Shown: positions 9,263 to 18,151 of the stretch, piece after piece
Layout of the letters: each line of letters opens with the position of its first letter
How positions within the stretch are numbered: position 1 is the first letter of the stretch
DNA from: Saprospiraceae bacterium
Lineage (GTDB): Bacteria; Bacteroidota; Bacteroidia; Chitinophagales; Saprospiraceae
Reading direction: 5' to 3'
DNA length: 55,958 bases
Assembly (NCBI GenBank): GCA_020628855.1
Contig: JAHDEL010000017.1
Location: 1 to 55,958 of the forward strand
Notes under the pieces: model-generated
What the model saw: only the letters and a program-made list of their open reading frames with translations
The model's database searches: none
What the model was told of the DNA's origin: nothing
Translations under genes and position numbers: made by a program

Positions 9263-10436
9263 AGATGGCGTAAAGTCCTTAGTGGATAAGTTTCATGATG
9301 ATGTCGTCGCTATGCGTCGGCATCTACATCAGTTTCCAGAGTTGAGTTTTGAAGAATATGATACTTCCAAATATATAGAAGAACAACTGCAGCGATTCGG
9401 TATCACATCTTATAGAAAATCGATTAATACGGGCATTGTTGTTTCATTAGGAGACAGAAGCAAACCTACCTTATACTTGAGGGCTGATATAGATGCTCTG
9501 CCAATCCAAGAAAACTCTAAAGCTGAGTACGGTTCGAAACGCGAAGGAATAATGCATGCTTGTGGACATGATGTACATACCGCAACATTATTAGGAGCGT
9601 TACAGATATTAAAGCCACTTGAACATAAACTTCCCTATAATGTGGTTGGGATATTTCAGCCAGGTGAAGAAAAGCTACCGGGTGGAGCATCCTTGATGAT
9701 TAAGGATGGACTCTTTGAGAATGCAAACAATGGAAGAATAGTGGGAAATCATGTCCACCCACCTATGCTAGCAGGAACTATTGGTCTCAAGCCAGATATT
9801 TATATGGCTTCTGCTGATGAAATCTATTGTTCGATTACAGGCAAAGGTGGTCATGGCGCTTTACCTCATATGACTATTGATCCTCTTCCAATCGTTGCAG
9901 AAATTATTCTTGCTCTACAGTCGACCATCAGCAGGAGTGCAGACCCATCAATGCCATCTGTTCTGACTTTTGGTAAAATACATTCTTTAGGTGGTGCTAC
10001 TAATGTGATTCCTGATACGATTCGATTAGAAGGCACGTTTAGGACATTTAATGAAGCATGGAGAAAAGAAGCTCATCAAATAATTACAAGAAAGATTGAA
10101 CATATTTGCGCCGCTCATGGAGCAAGTGCTGATCTCGAAATTAGGGTAGGGTATCCCTCATTGTATAACGATACTACACTCACAAACCAATGCAAACAAT
10201 TGGCTATTGAGTACTTAGGAGAAGAAAATGTTTTGGATTTGCCAATTAGGACAACTTCAGAAGACTTCGCTTTTTATTCACATGAGATCCCTGCATGCTT
10301 TTATCGTATTGGCACAAACAATGCAAGCAATGCATTCAGCTCTTCAGTACATACAGATACCTTTGATGTGGACGAATCCTGCTTGAAGACCAGTGTAGGT
10401 ATGATGACATATTTAGCACTTCAACTACCTTCTTAA
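9255..10436 (+). CDS. M20-family amidohydrolase / metallopeptidase
   Basis: The 393-residue cytosolic protein matches the M20D aminoacylase/hippurate-hydrolase-type family. MRRHLHQFPELSFEE is followed by metal ligands in MHACGHDVHTATLLG (Cys and His), QPGEEKLPGGA (Glu-Glu, including the catalytic base), GNHVHP and, near the end, SVHTDTFDVDE. Its insert dimerisation domain (GKGGHGALPH) is intact. Family members hydrolyse N-acyl amino acids or related amides; the exact substrate cannot be told. The ATG overlaps the upstream glycosyltransferase stop, which suggests translational coupling with recR and the glycosyltransferase. Confidence 0.9.
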   Translation: MDKDGVKSLVDKFHDDVVAMRRHLHQFPELSFEEYDTSKYIEEQLQRFGITSYRKSINTGIVVSLGDRSKPTLYLRADIDALPIQENSKAEYGSKREGIMHACGHDVHTATLLGALQILKPLEHKLPYNVVGIFQPGEEKLPGGASLMIKDGLFENANNGRIVGNHVHPPMLAGTIGLKPDIYMASADEIYCSITGKGGHGALPHMTIDPLPIVAEIILALQSTISRSADPSMPSVLTFGKIHSLGGATNVIPDTIRLEGTFRTFNEAWRKEAHQIITRKIEHICAAHGASADLEIRVGYPSLYNDTTLTNQCKQLAIEYLGEENVLDLPIRTTSEDFAFYSHEIPACFYRIGTNNASNAFSSSVHTDTFDVDESCLKTSVGMMTYLALQLPS

Positions 10437-10438
10437 TA

Positions 10439-10509
10439 TATTATACATTTATTTAATAGATAAATTGCTATCTTGCACTTTATTATACATTATTATTTTT
10501 TTTAAAGTG
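10439..10509 (+). promoter_or_regulatory. direct and inverted repeats upstream of the response regulator
   Basis: An 11-base direct repeat TATTATACATT occurs at 10439-10449 and 10481-10491, 42 bases apart (four helical turns). A 7-base inverted repeat CACTTTA (10476-10482) / TAAAGTG (10503-10509) overlaps the second copy. This AT-rich stretch is all of the space between the amidohydrolase and the response-regulator gene, so an operator or promoter role is plausible but unproven. Confidence 0.35.
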
Positions 10510-10518
10510 TAAAGAACA

Positions 10519-11793
10519 ATGGCACATATCCTTATTGTAGATGATGAGAAAAGTATTAGGAGGACTCTGAGAGATATCCTTGAACTTGAAAAATACAAAG
10601 TTGATGAGGCAGCAGATGGCTTAGAATGCATGGTCAAGCTCAAGCAAAATAGTTTTGATGTAATCATCCTTGATATTAAAATGCCAAAGATGGACGGGAT
10701 GGAAGCTTTGGAGCGTATTAATCTGCTGGCATCTGATACTCCAGTTGTTATGATTTCAGGCCATGGGACTATTGATACTGCAGTTGAAGCAGTGAAGAAA
10801 GGAGCATTTGATTTTATTTCAAAACCACCAGACTTGAACCGTTTGCTGATTACGATTAGAAATGCAATGGACAAGTCTAATCTTATCACAGAAAAGAAAG
10901 TTCTCCAAAAGAGAGTTACAAAAACGAAAGTTCAAGAAATTATTGGTGAGTCAACAGGTATCAAAGCAATCCATGATACTATAGACAGAGTTGCTCCATT
11001 GGATGCAAGAGTCTTTATTACTGGTGAGAATGGTACAGGAAAAGAGCTCGTTGCTAGATGGATTCATCAAAAGAGTCAAAGAGCGGAGAAGCCTTTAGTT
11101 GAAGTAAATTGTGCTGCAATTCCTTCTGAATTGATTGAAAGCGAGCTTTTTGGTCATGAGAAAGGATCTTTTACTTCTGCACACAAGCAAAGAATAGGAA
11201 AGTTTGAAGAAGCAAATGAAGGCACATTATTTCTTGATGAGATCGGTGATATGAGTCTGAATGCGCAAGCTAAAGTACTCAGAGCATTACAAGAGAATAG
11301 AATCACGCGGGTTGGAGGTAATAAAGATATTCAGGTGAATGTCAGAGTATTAGCAGCAACTAATAAGGATCTAAGGAAGGAGATTGCAAAAGGTACTTTT
11401 CGAGAGGACCTCTACCATAGATTGTCAGTTATTATTATTAAAGTGCCGGCATTGAATGAAAGAAAAGATGATATACCTATTCTAGTCAATTATTTCATTG
11501 AGAAGATTTGTGATGAATATGGTATGCCTCACAAAACAATGGCTGCAAATGCTATTAAAGAGCTTCAAAAAGTCAATTGGACAGGTAATATCCGAGAACT
11601 GAGAAATGTCGTGGAGAGATTGGTTATCCTAGGAGATAATACAATTTCGAAAAAGAATATTGAGCAATATGTGGTCGCGACAAGCAACCAAAGAAGTAGT
11701 CTTGAAGACCTCTTCGAGAAATTCAAATCATTTGATGAAATGGAGCGCTATTTACGATTAGAGTATGATAAATATAAAGGTGTCGTAATCTAA
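10519..11793 (+). CDS. NtrC-type response regulator with receiver and sigma-54-interaction AAA+ domains but no DNA-binding domain
   Basis: Residues 1-120 form a receiver domain with the acid pocket Asp8/Asp9, phospho-acceptor Asp52 (LDIKMPKMDG), Ser80 and Lys102. Residues 140-375 are an AAA+ domain of the bacterial enhancer-binding protein type: Walker A GENGTGKE (169-176), ELFGHEKGSFTSA, Walker B FLDEIGD (238-244), RVLAATNKDL and the sensor-2 region NWTGNIRELRN. The loop that touches sigma-54 reads GSFTSA instead of the classic GAFTGA. Only about 45 residues follow the AAA+ domain, with no Fis-type helix-turn-helix, so it probably acts without its own DNA site. No histidine kinase is nearby. 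Confidence 0.9.
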   Translation: MAHILIVDDEKSIRRTLRDILELEKYKVDEAADGLECMVKLKQNSFDVIILDIKMPKMDGMEALERINLLASDTPVVMISGHGTIDTAVEAVKKGAFDFISKPPDLNRLLITIRNAMDKSNLITEKKVLQKRVTKTKVQEIIGESTGIKAIHDTIDRVAPLDARVFITGENGTGKELVARWIHQKSQRAEKPLVEVNCAAIPSELIESELFGHEKGSFTSAHKQRIGKFEEANEGTLFLDEIGDMSLNAQAKVLRALQENRITRVGGNKDIQVNVRVLAATNKDLRKEIAKGTFREDLYHRLSVIIIKVPALNERKDDIPILVNYFIEKICDEYGMPHKTMAANAIKELQKVNWTGNIRELRNVVERLVILGDNTISKKNIEQYVVATSNQRSSLEDLFEKFKSFDEMERYLRLEYDKYKGVVI

Positions 11794-11800
11794 TTTATCC

Positions 11801-11808
11801 TACTTTTG
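11801..11808 (+). promoter_or_regulatory. Bacteroidota-type -7 element TACTTTTG
   Basis: The octamer fits the TAnnTTTG consensus used by the primary sigma factor of this phylum and lies 20 bases before the LOG-family start codon. I see no good -33 TTG at the expected spacing. Confidence 0.4.
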
Positions 11809-11828
11809 CTTCCAAATTTGATTTAATT

Positions 11829-12536
11829 ATGAGTGAGAATAATTCAATTCCATTGAAGAAATGGACTAAAATAAAAGGTGAGAATTCTTGGACAATGTTC
11901 AAAGTTCTTGCGGAATTTGTAGACGGCTTCGAGACAATGAACAAGCTTGGACCTTGTGTTTCCATTTTTGGTTCTGCAAGAACTAAGCCTGAAGAAAAGT
12001 ATTACAAGCTTGCTGTCGAAATGGCTGAGCGATTGGTTGATGAAGGATTTGGTATAATTACTGGGGGCGGACCTGGAATAATGGAAGCTGGTAATAAGGG
12101 AGCATATCTAAAAGGAGGACTTTCAGTTGGACTCAATATTGATTTGCCTTTTGAGCAAAGCCATAACCCATTTATTGATCCTGATAAGAACATGGATTAT
12201 CGGTATTTCTTTGTAAGAAAAGTTATGTTCGTGAAGTATGCTCAAGCTTTTGTTGTCATGCCAGGAGGTTTCGGAACGTTGGATGAATTATTCGAAGTCT
12301 TGACATTAATTCAGACTAAGAAGATCACAAAAGTGCCCGTAATATTAATGGGATCTGACTTTTGGTCAGGCATGAGAGATTGGATTGTAAATATTATGCT
12401 AGAGAAACATGGCAATATCTCTCCAAAAGATTTGGACTTGATGCCTGTTGTAGACTCACCAGACGATGTTATGAAGATTATTAGAGACTTCTACAATGAT
12501 GAAGCTAACTCTATTAAGCCGAATTACGAGTTATAA
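11829..12536 (+). CDS. LOG-family protein (TIGR00730 type), nucleotide phosphoribohydrolase-like
   Basis: The 235-residue protein has the Rossmann-type fold signatures of the LOG / lysine-decarboxylase-like family: SIFGSARTKPEE, ITGGGPGIMEAGNKGA and the catalytic PGGFGTLDELFEVLTLIQT. Characterised members cleave cytokinin riboside 5'-monophosphates or other nucleoside monophosphates to base and phosphoribose. Here the physiological substrate is unknown. The spacing is 35 bases from the response regulator, with its own promoter-like octamer between. It converges with bcp, leaving only one base between stops. Confidence 0.88.
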   Translation: MSENNSIPLKKWTKIKGENSWTMFKVLAEFVDGFETMNKLGPCVSIFGSARTKPEEKYYKLAVEMAERLVDEGFGIITGGGPGIMEAGNKGAYLKGGLSVGLNIDLPFEQSHNPFIDPDKNMDYRYFFVRKVMFVKYAQAFVVMPGGFGTLDELFEVLTLIQTKKITKVPVILMGSDFWSGMRDWIVNIMLEKHGNISPKDLDLMPVVDSPDDVMKIIRDFYNDEANSIKPNYEL

Positions 12537-12537
12537 C

Positions 12538-13020
12538 CTAATAAGAAGTACTATAAGAGTGTAGTGATTGGATAGCATTCAATATCTCATCACCATGCTC
12601 TTTAGTCTTTACCTTGCCAATAATTGCGACGATTTTTCCTAATTCATTAATTATAAATGAATTGCGAATAACACCAACAATATCCTTGCCCATAAATTTC
12701 TTCTTACCCCAAACTCCAAAGGCGTTTATCATCTCCTTCTCTGTGTCTGCTAGAAGGTCATAAGGAAATTCATATTTATTGATAAACTTACTATGTTTAC
12801 TCACCTTGTCAGGACTCACACCGAAGACTTGATAACCTTCTCTATTGATTTTTGAATATTTATCTCGGACACTGCATGCCTGTTTAGTGCATCCAGGCGA
12901 ATCATCTTTAGGGTAGAAGAAGACCACGTATTTTTGACCCAATAATGATTCGTTAGTAATTATTTCTCCGTTTTGATTCGGAATGGCAAATTGAGGGACA
13001 TCATGACCAATAGCAAGCAT
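12538..13020 (-). CDS. bcp: thioredoxin-dependent peroxiredoxin, Bcp/PrxQ type
   Basis: This peroxiredoxin reduces hydrogen peroxide and organic hydroperoxides using thioredoxin. The active-site motif FYPKDDSPGCTKQACSVRD places the peroxidatic Cys44 and resolving Cys49 five residues apart, the atypical two-cysteine arrangement of PrxQ. Length (160) is normal and there is no signal peptide, so it is cytosolic. A conserved GVSPDKVSKHSKF segment and RNSFIINELGKI complete the fold. Confidence 0.93.
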   Translation of the reverse strand: MLAIGHDVPQFAIPNQNGEIITNESLLGQKYVVFFYPKDDSPGCTKQACSVRDKYSKINREGYQVFGVSPDKVSKHSKFINKYEFPYDLLADTEKEMINAFGVWGKKKFMGKDIVGVIRNSFIINELGKIVAIIGKVKTKEHGDEILNAIQSLHSYSTSY

Positions 13021-13092
13021 AATCTAGATTTAATACTGAGTAAACCTTAGAATGCTCTATTTTGTTTAATGATTATATAAAAAAATTAAACA

Positions 13093-14730
13093 TTATTGTA
13101 AATTATACTCTCTCTTACTACCATTACCATTTGCGTCCCTGGCATATACTGTTAAGAGTTTATCAGTATGATCAATAGTCTCCAAGTCAGAAATGAGCAA
13201 AGTCGAACTTTTTGCATCATAATAGCTTCTGATAAATTTCTTATCTACTTCAGCCCAGATTAGTAGTTTTTCGCCTTCGACTCTGTCTTGCATATTATCC
13301 TTGACTTCAAACTTCCATGAAACATATTGACTCTTATTTTTTGAGAATCTGATGGTTTTTATCGTTGGAGGATTGTCATCTTTGACAATTGAGAACTCAC
13401 CAAATTCGTTAATTGATGATCTTAGGCATTGATTGGTTACTTCTCCCCCATAACATTTACGAGTCCCTGCTTTGATTAGTACATGTTTCTCTGTAAGTCC
13501 TTCTGCACAAATTTTTATTGGAATGTAATTGTGAAGAGGTATGGTCTTCTTCCCAATTTCATAGCTAGTGTTATTTTGCTGGATCGCTAAATCTATATCC
13601 TCGTAAATGCTGCCTTTTGGTAACTGTAGATAAATTCCTCCAGACTTGAATTGGTAGTTTCCGAATGTATTCTGTTTTTTTCCAAAATATTTGCCATCAG
13701 ACTGCACTGAGAATTTAAAGCTCTTCTGATTACCAAAGAAATCTGAAAGGATCAGTTGATAGGATTGGTATTGACCTTTCGATAGGGATACTATACCTTT
13801 TGGCACATTTGTCAAGATTTGTGATGGTGCAGCATACTGAGTTTCATAGAGTTTTGTAATCCTGCTCCCATGGAGTTTATAATATTCATAGTCAATCAGA
13901 GCATTAATGAGTTTGTTTTCGCTAAAGGCAAATGAATCATTATGCAAGGCACTGACCAAAGTGGTATCAGCCCATAACTCAGCTTTGTAGATTCCAGTAT
14001 AATTATGCCACCCATTCGATGTGTCAAACATACCTGCAGCAATGCCAAAGTAAGCACTTTCAATCTGTATAGGTTTACTTTGAGACTTACTGTTTTGCAA
14101 TGGAACACGTTTTCGATTAAGGAACCTTCCCAACGTATCTAATTCATGAACCCACACTGATTTGAGAGTAGGTGGTTTGGTATCTTTAGTTTTGAATCCA
14201 AAATGATATGGATTCAGTGGACGTTCTGTTTTAGTATCTCGAATTTCAAAGTGTAAATGTGCACCTGTGGATCTACCTGTATTGCCCATTATTCCAATAT
14301 AATCACCGGCTTTTATCCGCACTTTAGTGCTATCCAAATACAAATCAATCTCAGTGACTTCAAGGAAGTGTTGATAACTTGAGAGTAGTTTCTCAATCTT
14401 TGGATGAAAGGAATCTAGATGGGCATAGACTGAAGTAGTTCCATTCGGGTGGTCGATATAGAGTACTTGGCCATAGGAACTTCTCTGCACTCTTACTCGG
14501 GAAAGGTAACCTTCTGCTACTGAAAATATGGTATCTCCAATTGTACCAGAGGAACTTCTGATATCAATGCCTGCATGAAAGTGATTTGTTCTTAATTCAC
14601 AGAAGTTACCACTTACCCGCATTTCATGAGTAACAGGAGAAAGATACTCGAGAGGGGCATATTTATCCTTGCTTCCCATAAAGGAAAAACAAAGTAGAAA
14701 TAAAAGAATAGTATATAGGATTGCTCTCAA
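13093..14730 (-). CDS. M23-family peptidoglycan endopeptidase, exported
   Basis: A 545-residue protein with an N-terminal signal sequence (hydrophobic residues 4-18) and an M23 (LytM) domain near the N-terminus: HFHAGIDIR with ligands His52 and Asp56, SVYAHLDSF, and GAHLHFEIRD with His158/His160. All zinc ligands and catalytic histidines look intact, so an active cell-wall peptidase is expected. The remaining 370 residues look like beta-rich domains of unknown role, an arrangement common in this phylum. The start appears to be TTG; no ATG lies in a usable position. It is followed by meaB upstream on the same strand, 42 bases away. Confidence 0.85.
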   Translation of the reverse strand: MRAILYTILLFLLCFSFMGSKDKYAPLEYLSPVTHEMRVSGNFCELRTNHFHAGIDIRSSSGTIGDTIFSVAEGYLSRVRVQRSSYGQVLYIDHPNGTTSVYAHLDSFHPKIEKLLSSYQHFLEVTEIDLYLDSTKVRIKAGDYIGIMGNTGRSTGAHLHFEIRDTKTERPLNPYHFGFKTKDTKPPTLKSVWVHELDTLGRFLNRKRVPLQNSKSQSKPIQIESAYFGIAAGMFDTSNGWHNYTGIYKAELWADTTLVSALHNDSFAFSENKLINALIDYEYYKLHGSRITKLYETQYAAPSQILTNVPKGIVSLSKGQYQSYQLILSDFFGNQKSFKFSVQSDGKYFGKKQNTFGNYQFKSGGIYLQLPKGSIYEDIDLAIQQNNTSYEIGKKTIPLHNYIPIKICAEGLTEKHVLIKAGTRKCYGGEVTNQCLRSSINEFGEFSIVKDDNPPTIKTIRFSKNKSQYVSWKFEVKDNMQDRVEGEKLLIWAEVDKKFIRSYYDAKSSTLLISDLETIDHTDKLLTVYARDANGNGSKREYNLQ

Positions 14731-14772
14731 ACTATAAGATAAGTAAGCAAAATTAATATATTATAAATTATT

Positions 14773-15744
14773 TTAATATGAATTAGACTGTATTCTCTGA
14801 ATGAAATCTCTCCCTGCTTGAATAGGGTGGTGAACATGCTGTGATTCAATTAATGATTTGTAACCGGGGTGAGATCTAAAATGATGAAGTAATTGGTTCT
14901 CAAGTTCCTTTTGAATTAAAAATCTTAATTGATTTTGACGTTTTGAAGTTGATGAGGTTTGTTGCTGAATTAATGTAGTTACCTCCGTCAGTCCCAAACC
15001 TTCAAGACTACTGACACCGATAATAGTTTTACTTGGATATAATTGTCTGAGAGAACTGATCTTTTGTTTTGCAGACTGCTTTAGATCTCCATCCATCTTA
15101 TGAACTATGATGAGGTCAGCGATCTCCATGACACCTTTCTTAATGCCTTGTAGCGCGTCTCCCGAACCTGGTTGTAATAAGACTATGATGAGATCAGCAA
15201 GATCTTGCACTTCAATTTCAGACTGACCGACACCGACTGATTCTAGAATGATGTGATAAAAGCCTGCTCCTTCACAGAGGAGAATTGCGTTGCAAGTTGT
15301 GGCAGCCATACCACCTAGATGTTCTCCACTGGGGTTTGGTCTGATAAATACACCTCGTTGTTGCGATAATTCTTGCATTCGAGTCTTATCCCCTAGGATA
15401 CTCCCTTTAGTTTTTACACTGGTAGGATCTACTGGAAGAATCGCTAACTTATTATCACCATCAAGAATTTTACTGCCGATACGCTCTATAAACGTACTCT
15501 TCCCAACTCCAGGTGGTCCAGTAATGCCTATTCTCAATGAGTTGTTTTTCACCCAATGCGAATGCAGGTTGTCTAGTAATTCTGCTGTCTGCTCTTGATG
15601 CAATTGTTTCCTGCTATCGCTCAAGGTTATGGCCTTGGACAGAGCATTTATGTCACCTGACGTAATTCCTGTTGCCAGTTCCGCAATTGTGTCAAAGTTA
15701 AAGCTCCATTGATGATTAATTCTTGGATTGATAGAATCAGACAC
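14773..15744 (-). CDS. meaB: methylmalonyl-CoA mutase-associated GTPase MeaB
   Basis: MeaB is the G-protein chaperone that protects and reloads the adenosylcobalamin-dependent methylmalonyl-CoA mutase. The P-loop GITGPPGVGKSTFIERIG, the LPVDPTSVKTKGSILGDKTRM switch region, VGVGQSEIEVQDLAD and the base-recognition VHKMDGD are all present in the expected order over 323 residues. The mutase genes are not in this window. The start codon is GTG. The divergent iscS gene starts 91 bases away. Confidence 0.93.
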   Translation of the reverse strand: MSDSINPRINHQWSFNFDTIAELATGITSGDINALSKAITLSDSRKQLHQEQTAELLDNLHSHWVKNNSLRIGITGPPGVGKSTFIERIGSKILDGDNKLAILPVDPTSVKTKGSILGDKTRMQELSQQRGVFIRPNPSGEHLGGMAATTCNAILLCEGAGFYHIILESVGVGQSEIEVQDLADLIIVLLQPGSGDALQGIKKGVMEIADLIIVHKMDGDLKQSAKQKISSLRQLYPSKTIIGVSSLEGLGLTEVTTLIQQQTSSTSKRQNQLRFLIQKELENQLLHHFRSHPGYKSLIESQHVHHPIQAGRDFIQRIQSNSY

Positions 15745-15785
15745 TTTGATTAAAATTTAAAAGTGATTTTGTCTAAACTAAATAG

Positions 15786-15793
15786 TAATTTTG
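15786..15793 (+). promoter_or_regulatory. -7 element TAATTTTG upstream of the isc operon
   Basis: It matches TAnnTTTG and lies 42 bases before the iscS start, between the divergent meaB and iscS genes. A TTTTG at 15767-15771 is closer than the usual -33 position, so the upstream element is uncertain. Confidence 0.4.
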
Positions 15794-15835
15794 CGGTTTT
15801 AATGAGCATAGTGAATTTAGAGGAATATTTAATAC

Positions 15836-17059
15836 ATGAGTAAACCAATCCAAATATACTTAGATTACAATTCTACAACACCTTGCGATCCTAGAGTTGT
15901 GGAGACGATGGTTCCATATTTCTATGACCACCCAGGCAACGCGGCAAGTCGGTCGCATCCATTCGGATGGAAAGCTGAAGAGGCAGTAGACTATGCAAGA
16001 GAACAAATTGCTGGTTTATTGGACGTAGACTCCAAGGAAATAATTTTTACATCTGGCGCAACTGAAGCAGATAATCTTGCTATCAAAGGTGCATTCGAAA
16101 TGTATGCTCGAAAAGGTAATCATATCATTACCCTAAAAACTGAACATAAGGCAGTTCTTGATACATGTAAAAAGATTGAGAAGCTTGGTGGAGAAGTGAC
16201 TTATTTAGATGTGGAAGGAGACGGTTTGGTTGACCTTGCGAAATTAGAAGCAGCAATACAGCCTAATACGATCATGATCTCGGTTATGTGGGCAAATAAT
16301 GAGACAGGTGTTATACAGCCAATGAAAGCAATAGGCGAAATCTGTGCTAAGCATGGCATTCTCTTTATGTCTGATGCTACTCAAGCAGTAGGCAAGATAA
16401 AGACTCATCCTAAAGAACTGGGTATACATCTGATGGCTTTTACATCTCACAAAATGTATGGACCTAAAGGGGTAGGAGCCTTATTTGTCAATAGGAAGAA
16501 CCCTCGTGTCAAAGTTACAGCTCAGCTAGATGGAGGAGGTCATGAAAGAGGAATGCGATCTGGTACTTTGAATGTTCCAGGAATTGTTGGTTTTGGAAAA
16601 GCAGCTGAAATTGCTAAGAAAGAGATGCAAACTGATGCCGAAAGATTAGCTAAACTCAGGGATAAACTAGAGTCAGCATTCAAAGCGAAGTTAGAAGAGG
16701 TGTATGTCAATGGGAATACTGAACATAGAATGCCTCATGTGACCAATATTTCATTTAAGCATGTTGAGGGAGAAGGGTTGATGATGACGTTCAATCAAAA
16801 CATCGCTGTATCCAGTGGTTCGGCTTGTACATCAGCATCTTTAGAGCCATCTTATGTACTTATAGCTCTTGGATTAGGCGATGATTTGGCGCACAGTTCT
16901 ATTAGATTTAGTCTTGGTAAGTTTACCACTGATCAAGAAATAGATAAAGCAATTGACTTGATTAGTAATGGGGTCAATCATATGAGAGACCTCAGTCCTA
17001 TCTGGGAAATGTATAAAGAAGGTGTTGATCTAGACTCTGTAGTCTGGACAGAACATTAG
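15836..17059 (+). CDS. iscS: cysteine desulfurase IscS
   Basis: IscS takes sulfur from cysteine by a pyridoxal-phosphate mechanism and passes it to the scaffold protein IscU. The cofactor lysine is Lys206 in [10 protein letters not shown] and the sulfur-carrying cysteine is Cys331 in [14 protein letters not shown], the pattern of class I desulfurases. The N-terminus [15 protein letters not shown] and [12 protein letters not shown] are classic. It is the first gene of iscS-iscU-iscA. No iscR, hscBA or ferredoxin gene is attached, so the operon is shorter than the proteobacterial one. Confidence 0.95.
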   Translation: MSKPIQIYLDYNSTTPCDPRVVETMVPYFYDHPGNAASRSHPFGWKAEEAVDYAREQIAGLLDVDSKEIIFTSGATEADNLAIKGAFEMYARKGNHIITLKTEHKAVLDTCKKIEKLGGEVTYLDVEGDGLVDLAKLEAAIQPNTIMISVMWANNETGVIQPMKAIGEICAKHGILFMSDATQAVGKIKTHPKELGIHLMAFTSHKMYGPKGVGALFVNRKNPRVKVTAQLDGGGHERGMRSGTLNVPGIVGFGKAAEIAKKEMQTDAERLAKLRDKLESAFKAKLEEVYVNGNTEHRMPHVTNISFKHVEGEGLMMTFNQNIAVSSGSACTSASLEPSYVLIALGLGDDLAHSSIRFSLGKFTTDQEIDKAIDLISNGVNHMRDLSPIWEMYKEGVDLDSVVWTEH

Positions 17060-17105
17060 AAACTATTATTAAAATACGATTGTTATAATACAAAAGCATT
17101 AATGC

Positions 17106-17495
17106 ATGGCATATTCAGAAAAAGTAATTGATCACTTCAAAAATCCAAGGAACGTAGGTACCCTGGATAAAAGCAAGCAAAATGTAGGGACAGGATTGGT
17201 AGGTGCTCCTGAATGTGGTGACGTCATGAGACTTCAAATAGAGGTTAATGAAGACGATGGTACCATAACCGACGCAAAGTTCAAAACATTTGGTTGCGGT
17301 TCAGCAATAGCAAGTTCTTCACTGGCAACAGAATGGCTCAAAGGAAAATCAATTGATGACGCACTGTCAATTGACAATATGGATATTGTTGAAGAACTAG
17401 CACTTCCACCTGTGAAAATCCATTGCTCAGTATTAGCGGAAGATGCGATTAAGAGTGCAATCACTAATTACAAAGAAAAAAACGGGATAGCATAA
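17106..17495 (+). CDS. iscU: iron-sulfur cluster scaffold IscU
   Basis: The 129-residue protein has all three conserved cysteines on which a [2Fe-2S] cluster is built: GAPECGDVMRLQ, FGCGSAIASSS and KIHCSVLAEDA, plus the LPPVK motif normally recognised by the HscA chaperone. The LPPVK site is retained although hscA is not adjacent. It starts 47 bases after iscS, and its stop TAA shares one base with the ATG of the next gene. Confidence 0.95.
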   Translation: MAYSEKVIDHFKNPRNVGTLDKSKQNVGTGLVGAPECGDVMRLQIEVNEDDGTITDAKFKTFGCGSAIASSSLATEWLKGKSIDDALSIDNMDIVEELALPPVKIHCSVLAEDAIKSAITNYKEKNGIA

Positions 17496-17821
17496 TGTTA
17501 TTCGTAGCAGATTCAGCAAAAGATAAGATTTCTGAGCTCATGACAGCTGAGAGTATCACCAGTGAGCATTTTGTTCGTGTTTCAGTGACGAGCGGAGGAT
17601 GCTCTGGATTATCTTATAATCTGGATTTTGATGATACCCATCAAGAGAATGATCAAGTATTTGAGGATAATGGTATAAAGGTAGTGACAGACTTGAAAAG
17701 CTTTTTATACCTGTGTAATACTACTTTAGAATTCAGCGGTGGCTTGAATGGCAAGGGATTCTTCTTTAATAATCCAAACGCTTCAAGGACATGCGGATGC
17801 GGTGAGAGCTTTGCTGTCTAA
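17495..17821 (+). CDS. iscA: A-type iron-sulfur carrier, IscA/HesB family
   Basis: The 108-residue protein carries the three cysteines of A-type carriers: SGGCSGLSYNLDF and the C-terminal TCGCGESF. It accepts iron or clusters from IscU and delivers them to target enzymes. Length and order are typical. Its start overlaps the iscU stop (TAATG), indicating translational coupling. It converges with a DUF2752 gene three bases further on. Confidence 0.93.
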   Translation: MLFVADSAKDKISELMTAESITSEHFVRVSVTSGGCSGLSYNLDFDDTHQENDQVFEDNGIKVVTDLKSFLYLCNTTLEFSGGLNGKGFFFNNPNASRTCGCGESFAV

Positions 17822-17824
17822 TTC

Positions 17825-18148
17825 TTAAGACTTCACAATCTTCTGGTAACAATAATAAATAAGATAGCTGCCTACTACGGCTAAAGTTGGAGTTGATAGT
17901 AAGGACAGTGAATTGTGGTAGACTGCTTCTCTCCAATCTCCGTGAATCAAATGCATTGTTGCCTTTGTCAGTCCACAACCAATACAATCTTTCCCTAAAA
18001 GTTGTTGAGATAAACAAACAGACTCCCCAGAGTCAAAGAAATTTGCAGGCAACAAAAGAAGTAGGATTCCAATAAAAACTAAAGAAGTGGCCATTACATA
18101 GTAAGGCCACTTCGTTTTAGATTGTTGTATATTTTTGTCGTTGGACAT
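17825..18148 (-). CDS. DUF2752 membrane protein
   Basis: The 107-residue protein has two hydrophobic helices (about 17-35 and 84-102) flanking the DUF2752 signature CIGCGLTKATMHLIHGDW. In the family this motif is usually CPGCGLTRA; here the proline is isoleucine. The function is not known; the cysteine pair suggests metal or redox chemistry at the membrane face. It follows the YqaE/Pmp3 gene by three bases and is surely co-transcribed with it. Confidence 0.85.
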   Translation of the reverse strand: MSNDKNIQQSKTKWPYYVMATSLVFIGILLLLLPANFFDSGESVCLSQQLLGKDCIGCGLTKATMHLIHGDWREAVYHNSLSLLSTPTLAVVGSYLIYYCYQKIVKS

Positions 18149-18151
18149 TAT

